Assembly (NCBI GenBank): GCA_022570795.1
Contig: JAKUDP010000004.1
Coordinates: 1,488,001 to 1,552,000 of the forward strand
From: Sphaerulina vaccinii
Taxonomy: Eukaryota > Ascomycota > Dothideomycetes > Mycosphaerellales > Mycosphaerellaceae
DNA length: 64,000 nucleotides
Reading direction: 5' to 3'
Positions 34,317 to 45,800 of the stretch are shown here, one piece after another. Both the position numbers and the translations under genes were made by a program. The notes under the pieces are model-generated. The model was not told the origin of the DNA. It made no database searches and saw only the letters and a list, made by a program, of their open reading frames with translations. Every line of letters begins with the position of its first letter. Position 1 is the stretch's first letter.

Positions 34317-34945
34317 ATGGCTGACCCAGAAGATGCGAGTTCAGAGAAGACAGGACAAGAGCTGTCCGTACAGTCCAATGGCGACCTTGTCTCGGAACCG
34401 ATAGTTGAAGTGCGCAAGGACTCTGGCTTCAAAGCGTGGTCGCAAGTACTAGGCGCGTTCTGCCTTTACTTCAATACCTGGGGTAGGTCGACGGCCATTT
34501 GATGGCAGCATGAAGTATGCTAACGGTGGCGACCAGGTCTCCTCGCTAGTTATGGCAGTTTCCAGGCCTTCTATGAGACAGATCTGCTCCCAACGAACAG
34601 TTCCTTCGAGATCTCGACGATTGGCTCCTTGCAAAGCTTCCTGCTCGTTTTCCTGGGCTTCTTTGCGGGTCCTCTGTACGACTCTGGCTATAGCAGACAA
34701 CTGCTCTTGTGCGGCTCGACTCTAATCGTTGCTGGAACTGTGGCGCAAAGCTTCTGCACGGAATTGTGGCAGCTATTGATTGCACAAGGCTTCTCTTCGG
34801 ATCACCGATCAGTGGCGCACTGCAAGGTCCTGGTGGCTATAATGCGTCCTGGATCTGGTGTGGCATAGCAGTGTTTGCGGGAAGTCTGGTAATAAGTGGT
34901 GCCAGAGTGCTGAAAGCCGGGTGGCTGCCTTGGAGTCGGGTGTAG
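34317..34945 (+). pseudogene. MFS monocarboxylate-type transporter, internally deleted
   Basis: Exon 34317-34482, a good intron (GTAGGT, GCTAAC, CCAG), then from 34537. The cytosolic leader (ADPEDASSEKTGQELSV), helix 1 (GFKAWSQVLGAFCLYFNTW), FYETDLLPTNSSFEISTIG and helices 2-3 (LLVFLGFFAGPLYDSGY, LLLCGSTLIVAGTVAQSF) are normal for the fungal monocarboxylate porter family. At about 34791-34803 (LLIAQGF) the sequence jumps, with a frame change, to SPISGALQGPGGYNASWIW and GSLVISGARVLKAGW, which belong to the last helices of the same family. Roughly 230-250 residues (helices 4 to 10) are missing. The product could not form a 12-helix transporter. Presumably the exporter or importer of the neighbouring metabolite locus. 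Confidence 0.8.
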
Positions 34946-35448
34946 TAATTCATGGCGGCTGCATATATTTCACAGAGTCGGTATCATAGTCCAAGAGAGA
35001 CATCTGGTTGTCCTCTTTGTACTATACTTAATTTCCGGTTCCGACGGCGACTTCGTGAGCAGGCCTTGCTCGTAGTGGCATAGATGATCCGAGATCGCGG
35101 AGACCTCAGCAATCACCTTGCTCGACGTGAGAAAGTGTAACACAGCCTTGCCCAAAGGTAGTCGTCTCGTGGTGATCTGGACCGTCGTCAAGTGGTGATG
35201 ATGATAGCGAAGATGGTGCAGATTGAAGGAGGAAGGAAGATGGATCATGCTATTCTTGGCACAGCCGACGCGTTTCTTGGTCAGCAATTGACCAGATTCT
35301 GACCTTTATGTGATATAGCTCATAGTAGTTGCTTTACAGCTTCGAGCTGATCTTCTTGATGTAATGGTAGAGGAACTCACTGGACAAGAACATGAGTTCC
35401 CACGAGAACACCGAAGAATGTACCCAACCCCAACATGACACCACAGTA
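34946..35448. other. Intergenic region
   Basis: Between two relics. A 105-codon minus frame (35287-34970) has no motif. Nothing supported. Confidence 0.4.
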
Positions 35449-36030
35449 ATGGAAAAAGTAGAATCCTACATGCAAGGCTTCATAACAGCAGTCAACGCAC
35501 GAACTCGGACCTAACTTCAGAACCATGGTCTCACATCGATCCAAACTTCAAAGGCGAAGCAGAGCGACCACCAGGAGACTCAGGTAAGCAGTAGTAGACT
35601 GCCGCCAAAGGCAATCCCATTCCGCAACTCTCCAAATATCTCGTTGAACTGAGGCGACAAGCCCACAAACATGCCGTCCGTGTTTCTTCAGAGATGATCG
35701 CTTACCTTCTCCTGCAGACCTCGCAGCCCCCGGAATGTCTTCCCTCTCAGAAAACATCGCAATGTTCATGTTCATGGCACAGCAATATCCCGAATATCAT
35801 ATCAAGATTCCAAGTCGACTTATCAACACAAATAGATTCCAAAGCCGGAAAAGGGACTAATGTTCTGGAATGCCAAGACGAGTGGTCTACCAGGAGGTAT
35901 GAAACTTCCTAGTGTTGGGATGTGCGAATTCAGGCTTGGTGTAGGAGGGGAATGGAAATGTGTTTCGTTTCGAGGGGCGAGAGGGACGGGTGATGGGATT
36001 CCGGATGCTGCTGTTGGTGGGATGGGTTGA
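35449..36030 (+). pseudogene. Small NTF2/SnoaL-like protein, fragmented
   Basis: Pieces of one protein appear in order but in different plus-strand frames: MEKVESYMQGFITAVNARTR from 35449 (stops at a TAA), PWSHIDPNFKGEAERPPGDS ending at a GTAAGC donor near 35585, MAQQYPEYHIKI, STQIDSKAGKG, and finally SVGMCEFRLGVGGEWKCVSF running to a TGA at 36030. At least three frame changes are needed, and only one break coincides with an intron. The order (helix, strand turn, EYHI strand, WKCV strand) resembles a small NTF2/SnoaL-fold fungal protein of about 150 aa, a fold common in metabolite clusters. The family assignment is tentative. The decay is similar to that of its neighbours. Confidence 0.5.
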
Positions 36031-36557
36031 TCGGGATGAGGGAAGTGTCTACTGCTGTTCGGCACTATGCTCGCCACAATAGCTGTGTTCGATAGGATGT
36101 TCCTCGAGATGGGCCGAGAAGGTGAACGTTACAGAGTCTTCATGAGCTGAGATCGCCGATTGTAGGAAAAGGCCTCTGGCGGAGGAGGAGGAGGCGGTGT
36201 TCTGGATGGTCTGCCGAACACAGTAGCTTAGTGGTTGAGAGGTTGCGGAGAGGCGTACAACGCAAACTAGGCTTCGGACCTGCCCAGCGATGTATTTCAT
36301 GCCTTACTGATCCATACCGACTATTCTTACCTCTCCTTTCCGTAAATATACCCAATGCTTTCATGCATCCGGCCTCCTATTCGGAAGTTTAGTCCCTGAT
36401 ACCAGGTAGGAAGAAATCTCCTCTCTCATCCAGAGCTTTAGCCTCTGCATCTCTTTCCGCAGCCTGCACATCATTGGCATATACGCGACAAAGCCCCTCA
36501 TTTCTGCTCTCAGTTGGCGATGCCGCTCCTAGCAGCTGGGTATACCCCAGACATTCC
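36031..36557. other. Intergenic region downstream of NTF2
   Basis: Contains a second, exact copy of the 15-bp GCAGCTGGGTATACC (36532-36546) that also spans the end of NTF2 (36562-36576). Otherwise no gene is supported. Confidence 0.45.
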
Positions 36558-37249
36558 CTATGCAGCTGGGTATACCAAGCGGAAGATGTCGTTGAAGATG
36601 AAATAGCTGCCGGATCCATCTGGGAGCAGCTGGAATGTCTGGGTGTAGCTCATTGGTCTCTTCTCAGCCTCGACCAGCAGAGCGCCACTAACGATGACCA
36701 AGATGCCACCCGACTCGTTGCTAGGCTGCGCGTCAAGAGTTGCGACTTGGTGCTCAACCTGTTGGAATGGCAGGTCCTGTTTTATGCATCAGCGTGTGCT
36801 CTGCTGCGCTCTTTCCACGCATATCCTGACTTACGACGAGCTTCTGGGTAATCTGTGCTGCGCCTTGTGTTGGAGCCGCCTCGAAGGTCAGCATCGAGTT
36901 GTCCCTCTGTTCTCACATGATCAGCATGGCTCTTTTCCTCCCCTAACTCTCCGCCTCGCCTTTTCTAGCGCCTGGCTCGTGCTGACTCGAGCAGCTTGCT
37001 CTCATACTGAGATCGGCATGGACGTACGTAGAGTGGGGCGAGACCTGGGCGATTCGAATCGAAGGTCTTGTAGTAGTACTCGACGAACTGTTCTGTGGGC
37101 TTCCGTCAGACATCTCATCCGCGCGCGCATTATCAGACAAGAATAAGTGGTCAGCACATACTGGCAACATTCTGGAAGTCTGGTGCACATGTCAGTACTG
37201 CGGTGCTCGATCATGTTACTCACGTCTTCCGGTACATACCGACAGCCAT
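36558..37249 (-). CDS. NTF2: Nuclear transport factor 2
   Basis: Imports Ran-GDP into the nucleus by bridging it to FG nucleoporins; acts as a homodimer. Five exons: 37249-37240 (10 nt), 37179-37162 (18 nt), 37092-37028, 36906-36835 and 36776-36558, giving 127 aa (yeast 125). Assembled protein begins MAVDFQNVAKQFVEYYYKTF and continues DNSMLTFEAAPTQGAAQI, LPFQQVEHQVATLDAQPS, ILVIVSGALLVE and FQLLPDGSGSYFIFNDIFRL, all hallmark NTF2 blocks; ends VYPAA. Donors are GTATGT, GTATGT, GTACGT and GTAAGT. The very small first two exons hide the gene from simple ORF scans: no single open frame covers more than half of it. The 188-codon frame over its 5' flank is not a gene. Confidence 0.93.
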
Positions 37250-37803
37250 GATAGCGGTGTTTGTGGGCGAGCTGGATTTGGAGGTGTTGCTGTTGATCCG
37301 GAGTGCTTTCGAGATGTTTTGATGCGCTGCGCCCGCCGTATGAGAGGCAATGTGGGTAAACTTGGGTGATGAAGTGGGGTAACTGGAAGCGAAATCCCAC
37401 CAGTTTGTGGTACTGTATGGACAAGGAGGAACGGTTCGCGCGAAGACCACAAGAAGGCAAGGCACGCTCAACCGTGCACCAGTCACCAGCGATCTCTTGA
37501 GATTCCCATCAGACCCTACTCTTGGTTGCGACCTCTTCACGTAGACACTCTTCTTCACTTTATTATACATTGACACTTTGAAACTCTTCGGACTTGGATA
37601 CAGCAACGAAGCGCCACTTTCTGCAAACTCTCCTGGCCAGCCCGAGCCGACGACATGGTAGGCAAGAAGAGTGGACGCGCTCTGCTGCGCGATGAAGGTA
37701 CGACATGTCGCTGTGCGCTGCGCATCCCATGTGCTCTGAAGGAAGCGCGTCTTCACCGCTGTCTCGTCCGAAAGGCGCCTCAGCAACCGCCAGAAATGGG
37801 AAC
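37250..37803. promoter_or_regulatory. Divergent promoter region of NTF2 and ARP8
   Basis: About 550 bp between the NTF2 start (minus) and the likely ARP8 start (plus). Long open frames on both strands here lack homology. An upstream in-frame ATG for ARP8 at 37705 falls inside this region. Confidence 0.45.
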
Positions 37804-40287
37804 ATGCATACTAAGCCTTCTCGCATAGGGTTGCAACGCACGGACAACAATATGGAGTTCACGACGTGGCCGCAGGTTGGCATGATCAACCAGAAAAATT
37901 ATTACACGTGAGTGCCAACATCGTCGTTTCCTCTACTTTCCAACTTCCGCCTACTTCTCGACACGAACATTGCAATTCGAGCATTATGGTGGGGCGAAAC
38001 GTTCTGGATGGCTTGAGAAAGGGCAAAAAGAACCTCTATGCACTAAATGTGCAGTATTGCAAGAGGTATCTTTCGCCTCCAAAATGCACTGAAGCACAAA
38101 CATCAAGCTTCGAAAACAACGCATTCGCCACCGGCTACGACTCGCTGCCCACCGTCGTAATGTACTGACTGAATAAACAGCGACTTCCTGAAACGAGATG
38201 ACCAAATCCTCGCACTACGACTACAGCAAGAAGAACGCTTGGATCGCCGGAAACGAGCTGCAGTCGACCTCGATCGAGCTCGCGCACAGAATGGGCAAGA
38301 AGGTGCCTATCCTGCCGAAGTCAATGACGATGATCTCGACAATGATGTCGGCCTGGCTGATGAACTTGGCGACAACTACGGCTCGAAAACCATCATTGTC
38401 CATGTCGGATCTCAGAACATGCGAATTGGCCTTGCTACAGACGCGTTGCCAAAGACCATTCCCATGGTGATCGCAAGAAGATCGGATAGAACAGAATCTG
38501 AGAGTTCTGAGCCAACGCCAAAGCGTATCAAGCTCGATGTTGACACGCCGTCTGAGGAGTGGTTTGGTGAAGAAGTAAGACACGAGCGTTCTGCTATTGA
38601 GCACTTTGCTGACGGTCTGCAGTTCGCAAAAGAGTACGACAGCATGGCGACTGGATTTAAGCAGTTCAGGAGACAGAACAAACGGCGAGTGCTACCAAAC
38701 TCGCGAGAACTGGTAACAAAGTGGAACAGTGCAACCCCACCAGATATCATCTCAGAACACAATGATCCTGTACAGCTGGACTGGACAGAGCTGCCACCGA
38801 ACCCCGCGAAGGCCCCAGATTATATCGTTGGTTCTGCTGCTCTTCGCATACCAGAGAAGTCTAGACCGAAGTACCACCTTAGCTGGCCAGTGCGACAAGG
38901 ATACCTGAACGAAAAAGACTACACCAGCCGGAGCAAACTGCAGCGAGACTTCTTCTTGATCATCGAAGACAGCATCAAAACACAGCTGGAGCTCCCTCAC
39001 AAGCGCGACTGGAACCAGTACAGCTGCGTCTTTCTCATTCCTGATCTGTACGAGAAAGTCTTTGTTACCACGATCCTGCAGGAGCTCATGACAGACTTTG
39101 GCTTTGCTCGTGTTTGCTTCATGCAGGAATCATTAGCGGCGACGTTTGGGGCTGGTTTCAGTACCGCGTGTATGGTCGATATGGGAGCACAGAAGACCAC
39201 CGTCTGCTGCGTTGAAGATGGCATGTGCCTCGAGCCATCCCGAGTCAACCTCAAATATGGTGGATTCGACGTGACAGAGACCTTTGTCAAGATGATGCTA
39301 TTTGACAAGTTCAACTACAGCGACTTCAATCTGATGCGGCGACACGATTTCTTACTTGCAGAAGAGCTCAAGGAGAAGTATACGACCATGAGTGACGAGA
39401 ACATCAGCGTGCAGCTATACGACTTCCACTTGCGCGCACATGGCCAATCAACCCGGAAGTACCAATTCAAGCTCTATGATGAAGGGGTGCTGGCACCCAT
39501 GGGATTCTTCAGACCAACGATTTTCGACAATTCAGACAAGCTCGCTGGTCGGCGTACACTGATTCCAGCATCATCGGACCTATACGATCAGAAGCCGAAC
39601 GACCCAGACTCCGAGGCACAGAAGGATGTGCGCAAGTACGCCAGCACAAACATTCCTTCTACAATTCTACCTGCACCCAGCGAGCCAGCGCGTTTGCTAG
39701 GCACGCCGATGGCAGCTGCGACACCACAGAAGCAGCGTCCGCTTGGTCTTCCGAGCTATCTAAACGGCGAGACAGATGGCACACCGAGATCTTCAGTGGC
39801 AGGTTCACCTCCACCTGAAGGTACTCCAATGCCACCCGAAGATGTAGACATCACGATGGCAGACGGTATGAACGATGGCATAGCGGCGCCAGCAGATGAC
39901 GAAACGAAAGATCGGGTGATACCGATCATGCCATTGGACGAGGCCATCCTGCGCTCTATCGACCACGCATGCATACTGCCTAACGGGCTTATGGATGAAC
40001 GTCGGCAGCGTGACTTTCTGGGCAGTATCATGCTGATAGGAGGAGCCTCGAAGACATCATACTTCCAACAATATCTGGAGCAACAATTGCGAAACCGAAG
40101 GCCTCAGTACCCCAAGGAGATTCTTGTCGCCCCTCCACCACGCGATCTTGATCCGTCTGTGATTGTATGGAAAGGAGCGAGTGTATTCGGCAAGTTGCGT
40201 ATGACCAACGATAGCTGGATATCTCCTCTCGAGTACGACAGACTGGGCGCAAGGATTCTGAATTATAAGTGCATGTGGCATTGGTAA
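37804..40287 (+). CDS. ARP8: Actin-related protein Arp8 (INO80 complex)
   Basis: Nuclear actin-related protein of the INO80 chromatin remodeller, part of the Arp8 module that binds linker DNA. Exons 37804-37907 and 38181-40287 (736 aa) with a 273-nt intron (GTGAGT ... AACAG). The N-terminal exon encodes LQRTDNNMEFTTWPQVGMIN followed by KNYYTDFLKRDDQILALR, a strongly conserved Arp8 opening that an ORF starting at 38239 would miss. The actin fold follows: KTIIVHVGSQNMRIGLA, VFLIPDLYEKVFVT, GFARVCFMQESLAATFGAG, ACMVDMGAQKTTVCCVEDG, and late IMLIGGASKTSYF and VIVWKGASVFGKL. A disordered insert lies around 560-620. The start is uncertain: ATG 37705 would add 33 residues. Confidence 0.93.
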
Positions 40288-40468
40288 AAGCGGTTGGACT
40301 CATTGTGACATGCATGAGGAGGACTACCAGAAACTAGGCGGGATTTCACCTTGTCGCTGTCTGCGGGAATGGTAAGATTCCAGATCTTTAATGCCATTCA
40401 TAATACAATATGAGAATACCGAAATCTCCCGAGAAACGCTTCTCATCATCAGCTCTGTAGCCATTCCA

Positions 40469-42076
40469 CTACTGCCACTTCAATTTCATCAAATCCTCCC
40501 CGCGCTTGACTTTACTCAACCAACCCTTCGCCCAAGGATCCTTAACAGCTACCAACGGCTCAACTACAGTCAACTTCAACGCATACCTAGGCCAAGCATG
40601 CCATAGTCCAGTATCAATGATCGAGAATTTCCAAATCTTACCGCATTCTGAACACTCTGTGCTTTCGAATTCAGGCCAATAAACTTCTTCATAAGACATG
40701 CCTCCTTCTCCGCACTCCAAACTCGTAGATTGACTTGTCATCATTCGACGAGTGTACTTTGCAGCTTTCGCAAGTCCAGCCAGGACTTTCTCATGGTCCA
40801 TTCCGAGGTTGACATGTCGACAAATCTTCGTCGTTCCATTGCCATTTCGCTTCCTAAGCGCATCCCGTACAGTTGTCAAAGTCAACTCATCCCTCTGCGT
40901 AACGCGGAGAATGGTCACATCTCTCTCCACAATCCAGCCTTTTCCACCAGGAACTTCCAACATCCTAGGAGCGGAGAAGTCATCTGTAATAGATGTAATA
41001 ACATGATCCGGATGTCCGCAAATGCTTCCAGGTCCAGCATATGCAGGATATAGATATGAAAACAGCCTCTGACGCTTCTTCATCGCTCTCAAGGAGATGA
41101 GATTTTCAGTCCAATGTTCACAAAGCTTGATCTCAGCAATACTCGCCAAACACTTCCTCTCTTTCGCATGCTTCTTCATTTCTTCAAGAGAGAAATACCA
41201 TCTCGGATGAGTCGTGATGCATACACTGCATACCAGACCAGAAAATCCCGAACCATTACTTTCCAGAGTCGCAAGTTTCGAAAGTCGATCTCGAGTAAGT
41301 GATTCCGTGACGTTGTAGATTTGTCTTCGAATTCGATATTCCAGTCCATGAGCATAGATCGTTTGAGCCAGAACGCCTCCGGGGTTGATAAAGAGGAGAT
41401 TTCGAAGATCGATGAGTTGGTAGTCAAGTAGATGAAAGAAATGACGACTTGTCAGAGCTAGACAGACGACGGCTGCAGGGTCGAGCATATCTCGGATAAT
41501 GTAGAGAAGTTCTGCTGGCAGGTTGCTGAGTCGAGCTACCAAGTGCGGGATTTCTGATATGTCTGGTATGTCGGTATATGGTGGTGGAGCTGCTGGGTCT
41601 GTGTGGCCGATGATGGTTCTTGAGAGCATTTTGTGTCTTTCGTTGATGTATGGGTCGTTATTCATCGCTTTTGCCAGGATTGCAGGATCGAGCATTGTCG
41701 AAGCAGTAAGATGTCCTGCTAAATGTCGTTGATTGGTCCTTGGAATTGTATCGTCTCGATTTCTGCTATGATATGCTGAATGGAATTGGTAATAAGCAGC
41801 TGGCATGGAGCTCAATGTATCCACTAGAGAGCTGGAATGACTTCTTGGAGATCCTGGTGTCATCGATGGAAGCTTTCCAGCTGATAATCTTCGTTGATAC
41901 TCAAGGCAGTTCATGGTATATTCTGCCTTGGGGGTACGTTGCATTGGAACGCTCATGTTGAATGGCGTTGCAACAGACTTGTGGTCTAGTATGGACAAAT
42001 TGTAGTAGTACGACATGTGAAGTCTTGGTTGATGAATGATGACCTGAATGCATCGAAAGCACTCACCAGGTGGCAA
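40469..42076 (-). CDS. F-box protein with cysteine pairs
   Basis: Single exon, 535 aa. A disordered N-terminus (about 1-185) precedes an F-box-like motif, LSNLPAELLYIIRDMLDPAA with CLALTSRHFF, at about 195-230, the Skp1-binding element of SCF ubiquitin ligases. The C-terminal part holds several Cys-x2-Cys pairs: CSVC with a later CLASIAEIKLC, CRHVN, and ECSECGKIWKFSI, suggesting zinc binding, in a layout common to ascomycete F-box proteins with HxxC/CxxC elements. The substrate is unknown. In-frame ATGs downstream (e.g. MSVPMQRT or MLDPAILAK) are possible starts, since the first 35 residues look like leader sequence. Confidence 0.75.
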   Translation of the reverse strand: MPPGECFRCIQVIIHQPRLHMSYYYNLSILDHKSVATPFNMSVPMQRTPKAEYTMNCLEYQRRLSAGKLPSMTPGSPRSHSSSLVDTLSSMPAAYYQFHSAYHSRNRDDTIPRTNQRHLAGHLTASTMLDPAILAKAMNNDPYINERHKMLSRTIIGHTDPAAPPPYTDIPDISEIPHLVARLSNLPAELLYIIRDMLDPAAVVCLALTSRHFFHLLDYQLIDLRNLLFINPGGVLAQTIYAHGLEYRIRRQIYNVTESLTRDRLSKLATLESNGSGFSGLVCSVCITTHPRWYFSLEEMKKHAKERKCLASIAEIKLCEHWTENLISLRAMKKRQRLFSYLYPAYAGPGSICGHPDHVITSITDDFSAPRMLEVPGGKGWIVERDVTILRVTQRDELTLTTVRDALRKRNGNGTTKICRHVNLGMDHEKVLAGLAKAAKYTRRMMTSQSTSLECGEGGMSYEEVYWPEFESTECSECGKIWKFSIIDTGLWHAWPRYALKLTVVEPLVAVKDPWAKGWLSKVKRGEDLMKLKWQ

Positions 42077-42866
42077 ATGACTGACCTTATACCTAAGCTT
42101 GGCGCTCCCTTGCTCTAAACAACGACTCTGTCGTCGTGTACCGTGTTTTGAATCACGACTTGGCGCTGTCTCCGGAGCCTCTGAGCCAAGCCATATCGCA
42201 GAGCAGTCTCAACAGAGCCAAGCGTCGTGATGTGTGTGTAGGCTAAATGGGGAAGGCATGCGAGCCGCATCGTGTTGGCTTGGCTCAGCTTCATGCACAA
42301 AGTCATGCAGTCCCTATTTGGGAAAGGTCCCTGCCATTTGCAACTGATGTGCGCTTGGCTTGATCAAGAAATGAGTGCGGCACCTGAGGCCAAGGCATAT
42401 TCAAGAGCATCTGAGCGGCCTGAGCCAAGCCCTTGGACAGTGTGCGCAAATTTGCATCGTGCTCCTCTCTCACATCGATCGACCTTTGTCTCGGCGGGGT
42501 CGATGTTGGTTATCTGTTGGTTCCCAGTCGACAGGCAAGGAACAGCGGGTTGCCAAGACGTATTCGAGTTAGCAGTAAATGCCTCATCACGATACCACTT
42601 AGTATAACAGAGTCTGCCAAGCGCCAGACCAACGAGTGGTCCAATGAAAGGATGTGCAATGAAAGGCAGTTGTTACTTACAAGCTCAGTCGAGCCTCGCG
42701 CTGTTGCGCACTGTGTTGCTGTTAGCAGAATAGACATCATCCCTGTTACCCGAACAACTCCGGAACCTGGCCAAGAATAGCACCTCCAACTTCGTCACCT
42801 GCTTGCCGCGGTTGCAATCATATACCCGAAGTCAAGTCACTCGAACAACTTTTCTGTGTGCTGCGA
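42077..42866. other. Intergenic region with an inverted repeat
   Basis: No gene is supported. CTGAGCCAAGCCA at about 42180-42192 is repeated in inverted orientation (TGGCTTGGCTCAG) at about 42279-42291, and TGAGCCAAGCCC recurs near 42420. The arms could form a 13-bp stem with a loop of about 85 nt. Confidence 0.45.
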
Positions 42867-45800
42867 TTACGATGCCGACAATTCCTCCTTCGCTTCCTTC
42901 ACTACGACCTCACTCTCGTCACCCGGAAACGCACCAGGTACATCCTCTGCCTTGACCTCGCCAGTAGTCTTCACAGCTTCAGGCACTGCACTCTTGATTG
43001 TCTCCGTTGATGGCAGCTTTTCTGACTCTTCCTCGATCACTGCAACGGCGGGACCAGCACCAGCTTCTGCGAGAGCTGCTTTCAGAGCATCCGCGGATGA
43101 AGCATGACCTTGAGCGGTTTCTGAGGGATGTCGCGATTTACTGATGGCGGAAGCGACATCGTTGGCTTCCGCGGGCGCGGCAGCATCAGTGTTGTCCTCT
43201 GCGTTCTCTGCGATAGCCTTCTCTGCTTCAGGAGCATCATGCGCGGTCTCTGGGTCTTTGTTCTCCTTCTCTGACTCATTCTGAACCTGAAGCTCATCTG
43301 TTTCATCAATTGTCCAGCAAGTTATCAAAGGTGACATTGCGAATGTGAAGGATTGCTTGCGGTCAGCAGGTGCTGAAGCAGCAGGCTTGCGGCGAGGTGG
43401 TCCCTTAGCACGAGACTTGCGAGCATCTGCAAGCGGTTCTCGTTCCGCCTCTTCGCTGACCTGCGGTTCTTCCTTCTTGGGTGGTGCTTGAGGACCAAGC
43501 TTCAGGCGATTGTTTAGGTCACTCATGAAGTTGCCTTGAAGTGCGGAGATCTTCGACCCAGGACGTGCTGGTACAGCAGGCTTAGCCTTAGGCAAAGGCG
43601 GTGAGGTTACGCCTTCATCGCTACCACCTGACTTAGACTGCTCGAGAGGTGCACCCTCTCCACGTCGCACCGGTCTGGCAGGAATGCTTGGCTTTGCTGG
43701 TATGCTCGGCGCTTTCGTCTTGGTTGGACTAACTTCTTCGTCCTCTCCGGGCTTCTCTTCTGAAGACAGTTTCGAACTGCGCTGTGGTCGAGAAGGAATC
43801 GAAGGTTTGCTAATGGCCAAGCCACCAGCGGTGGACGCACGCGCATTGAGATCGTTTTGCATGCCTGGTATCGCGGAAGTCGTAGCTCGGTCTTCCGGAG
43901 GACTTCTCACGTCGTCCATCTCAGGTGTATAGACTGTGGTCTCGCCCAGCATGCTGCTCGGGGTGTCCTCCCACACATCTGAGCTAGGGAAGCGATGTGC
44001 ACCTGGCCGATGCGCAGCCTTCACATCTTCGAAAACACCGGGCTTGAAGTGTGGCTTATTGAAGGTCTTCTCGCTACTCGTCATGTCCGGACCTGCTTGC
44101 TTACGCGCCTCTTCTTGCTCGGGTGTCTCAAATGCACTCCCGCCGACATTAGCTGCCCTGTCAGCTTCCAATGCCTCTTGTTGTCGCTCCATTTCGGGTG
44201 TAGAGACTTCCGCGGAATAGTGGAGAGACGCAGGCGCGTCTTCCCAGATGTCTTGACTTGGGAAGTGGTGCATTGCAGCCAGATCTGGTCGCTTCTTGAT
44301 TGCCTTTGGCTTTTCCGAACGCTGCTCCCCTTCTTCTGGGAAGAGTGGCTCGTACTCTTCAATCTCCTCAAGCGGTGTGCCAACGCCTGAGTGATTCACC
44401 TCCTCATGCGAGACATAGCGATGCAGAGAGCCACCGCCGTAGCCATGTAACGCCTGAGCTCCGTGAACACTGCCCAGTCTGCTAGACGGACGGCTGCCCC
44501 TGCGACTCCCGCCATAGTGGTCATCACCGCTTTCGTAGTAATAGTCGTCATCAGCCCGTGGCTCTGGGATAACAGCAGCTGGCATGAAAGCACTGCTTGG
44601 CCTCTTCATCATCTCGTCAGCTGCCAGGATCGGTGTGCCATCTCGGTGAGTGTGCTCGTCCTCCGAATCGTAAATCGTCTTTCTCGGAACGTGATCGTCG
44701 TCGATAGCGTGATCGGGATGTAGGCTTTTCCCAGCAAAGCTCTTGCGGAGAGGTGAGTCGGGAGCAACATCGCCGCTCGAAGTGCGCTTCTTTCGGTCGG
44801 TCGTGGGCACCTTTGGCGACATGCGAGCAATGTACTCCTGATATGCAACTTCTTCGCCTGGTGTACTAGGCATTGGCGCAGCTCCTACAATAGTGATTAG
44901 TATACAACGCCAGTTTTGACCTCCGGGAGAACAAACCACTGTCACTGCTGTGAATGAGCCTATTGAGCTGGTCACTGGTCATGGCGGTCTCCGGCCTCGG
45001 GAGATGGCGATAGTGATGCTCCTTGGCTGCCTCTTGTGGATGCTTCTTCATCCACTCCCGCTCGAACTGATCAGCGTGGTCCTCGTCGTGCTCTAGACCG
45101 TAGCTGTCGTGCGTCAGGAACTCCTGCCTCGAGTGTCTCTTCTTGTGATGCTTGGCCGAGCCATCGTTGAAGAAGCCAATGCCAGGAGTGTGAGCAGTCT
45201 GACCACCTCGTGGAGTTGGAGCTTGAGCATCTCCAGCAAATTTGTTTAGGGGAATCTGCTGGCCAATTTCCGGAATGCCGTGTTCAGCATCATCGCCATA
45301 AACACTACCAGGGCGAGAGATCTGGCGCTCAAGACCCAGACTTGGTGTAGAACGGCTAAAGCTAGCCTTCGTACGCAGAATGTTGGGTGGCTCGGTTGAA
45401 GGTGCACGCCTGGTGTTGCTGGTCACGCGAGTGATGCGGGAAGGCGAAGCATCACCGGGAGGCAACTTGTGCACATCGTCTGCAGGCCTGGCGCGTCCAA
45501 TGCCGAGTCCTGCAGCAGTAGTGGAGTCGGTATCCGTGACCTTCGAGATGTTCTTCGTAGCAGTCGATTGAGGCACGGATGCCTTTGGCTGATGCATAGG
45601 CAACTCGGCATATCGAGTCTGCTCGTTGTCCTTCTTAGCCATAGCCTCGGGAGGCAGCTGGTCGAAACTGGAATACTCGTCTCCCTCGTGGCCCAGATCT
45701 GGCAAAGACACACTAGGAGGTCTGCCAGGCAAGTCCTGACTCGTTCTCCTCGGCGCTTGTCTGCTAGCCATAGCCGTTGGTGGGAAGTTCAGCGGAGAAC

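Noticed and set aside
37220..37786. 188-codon minus frame with a hydrophobic segment
   Set aside because: It overlaps the NTF2 5' end, and the NTF2 exons explain the conserved part; the rest has no family resemblance.
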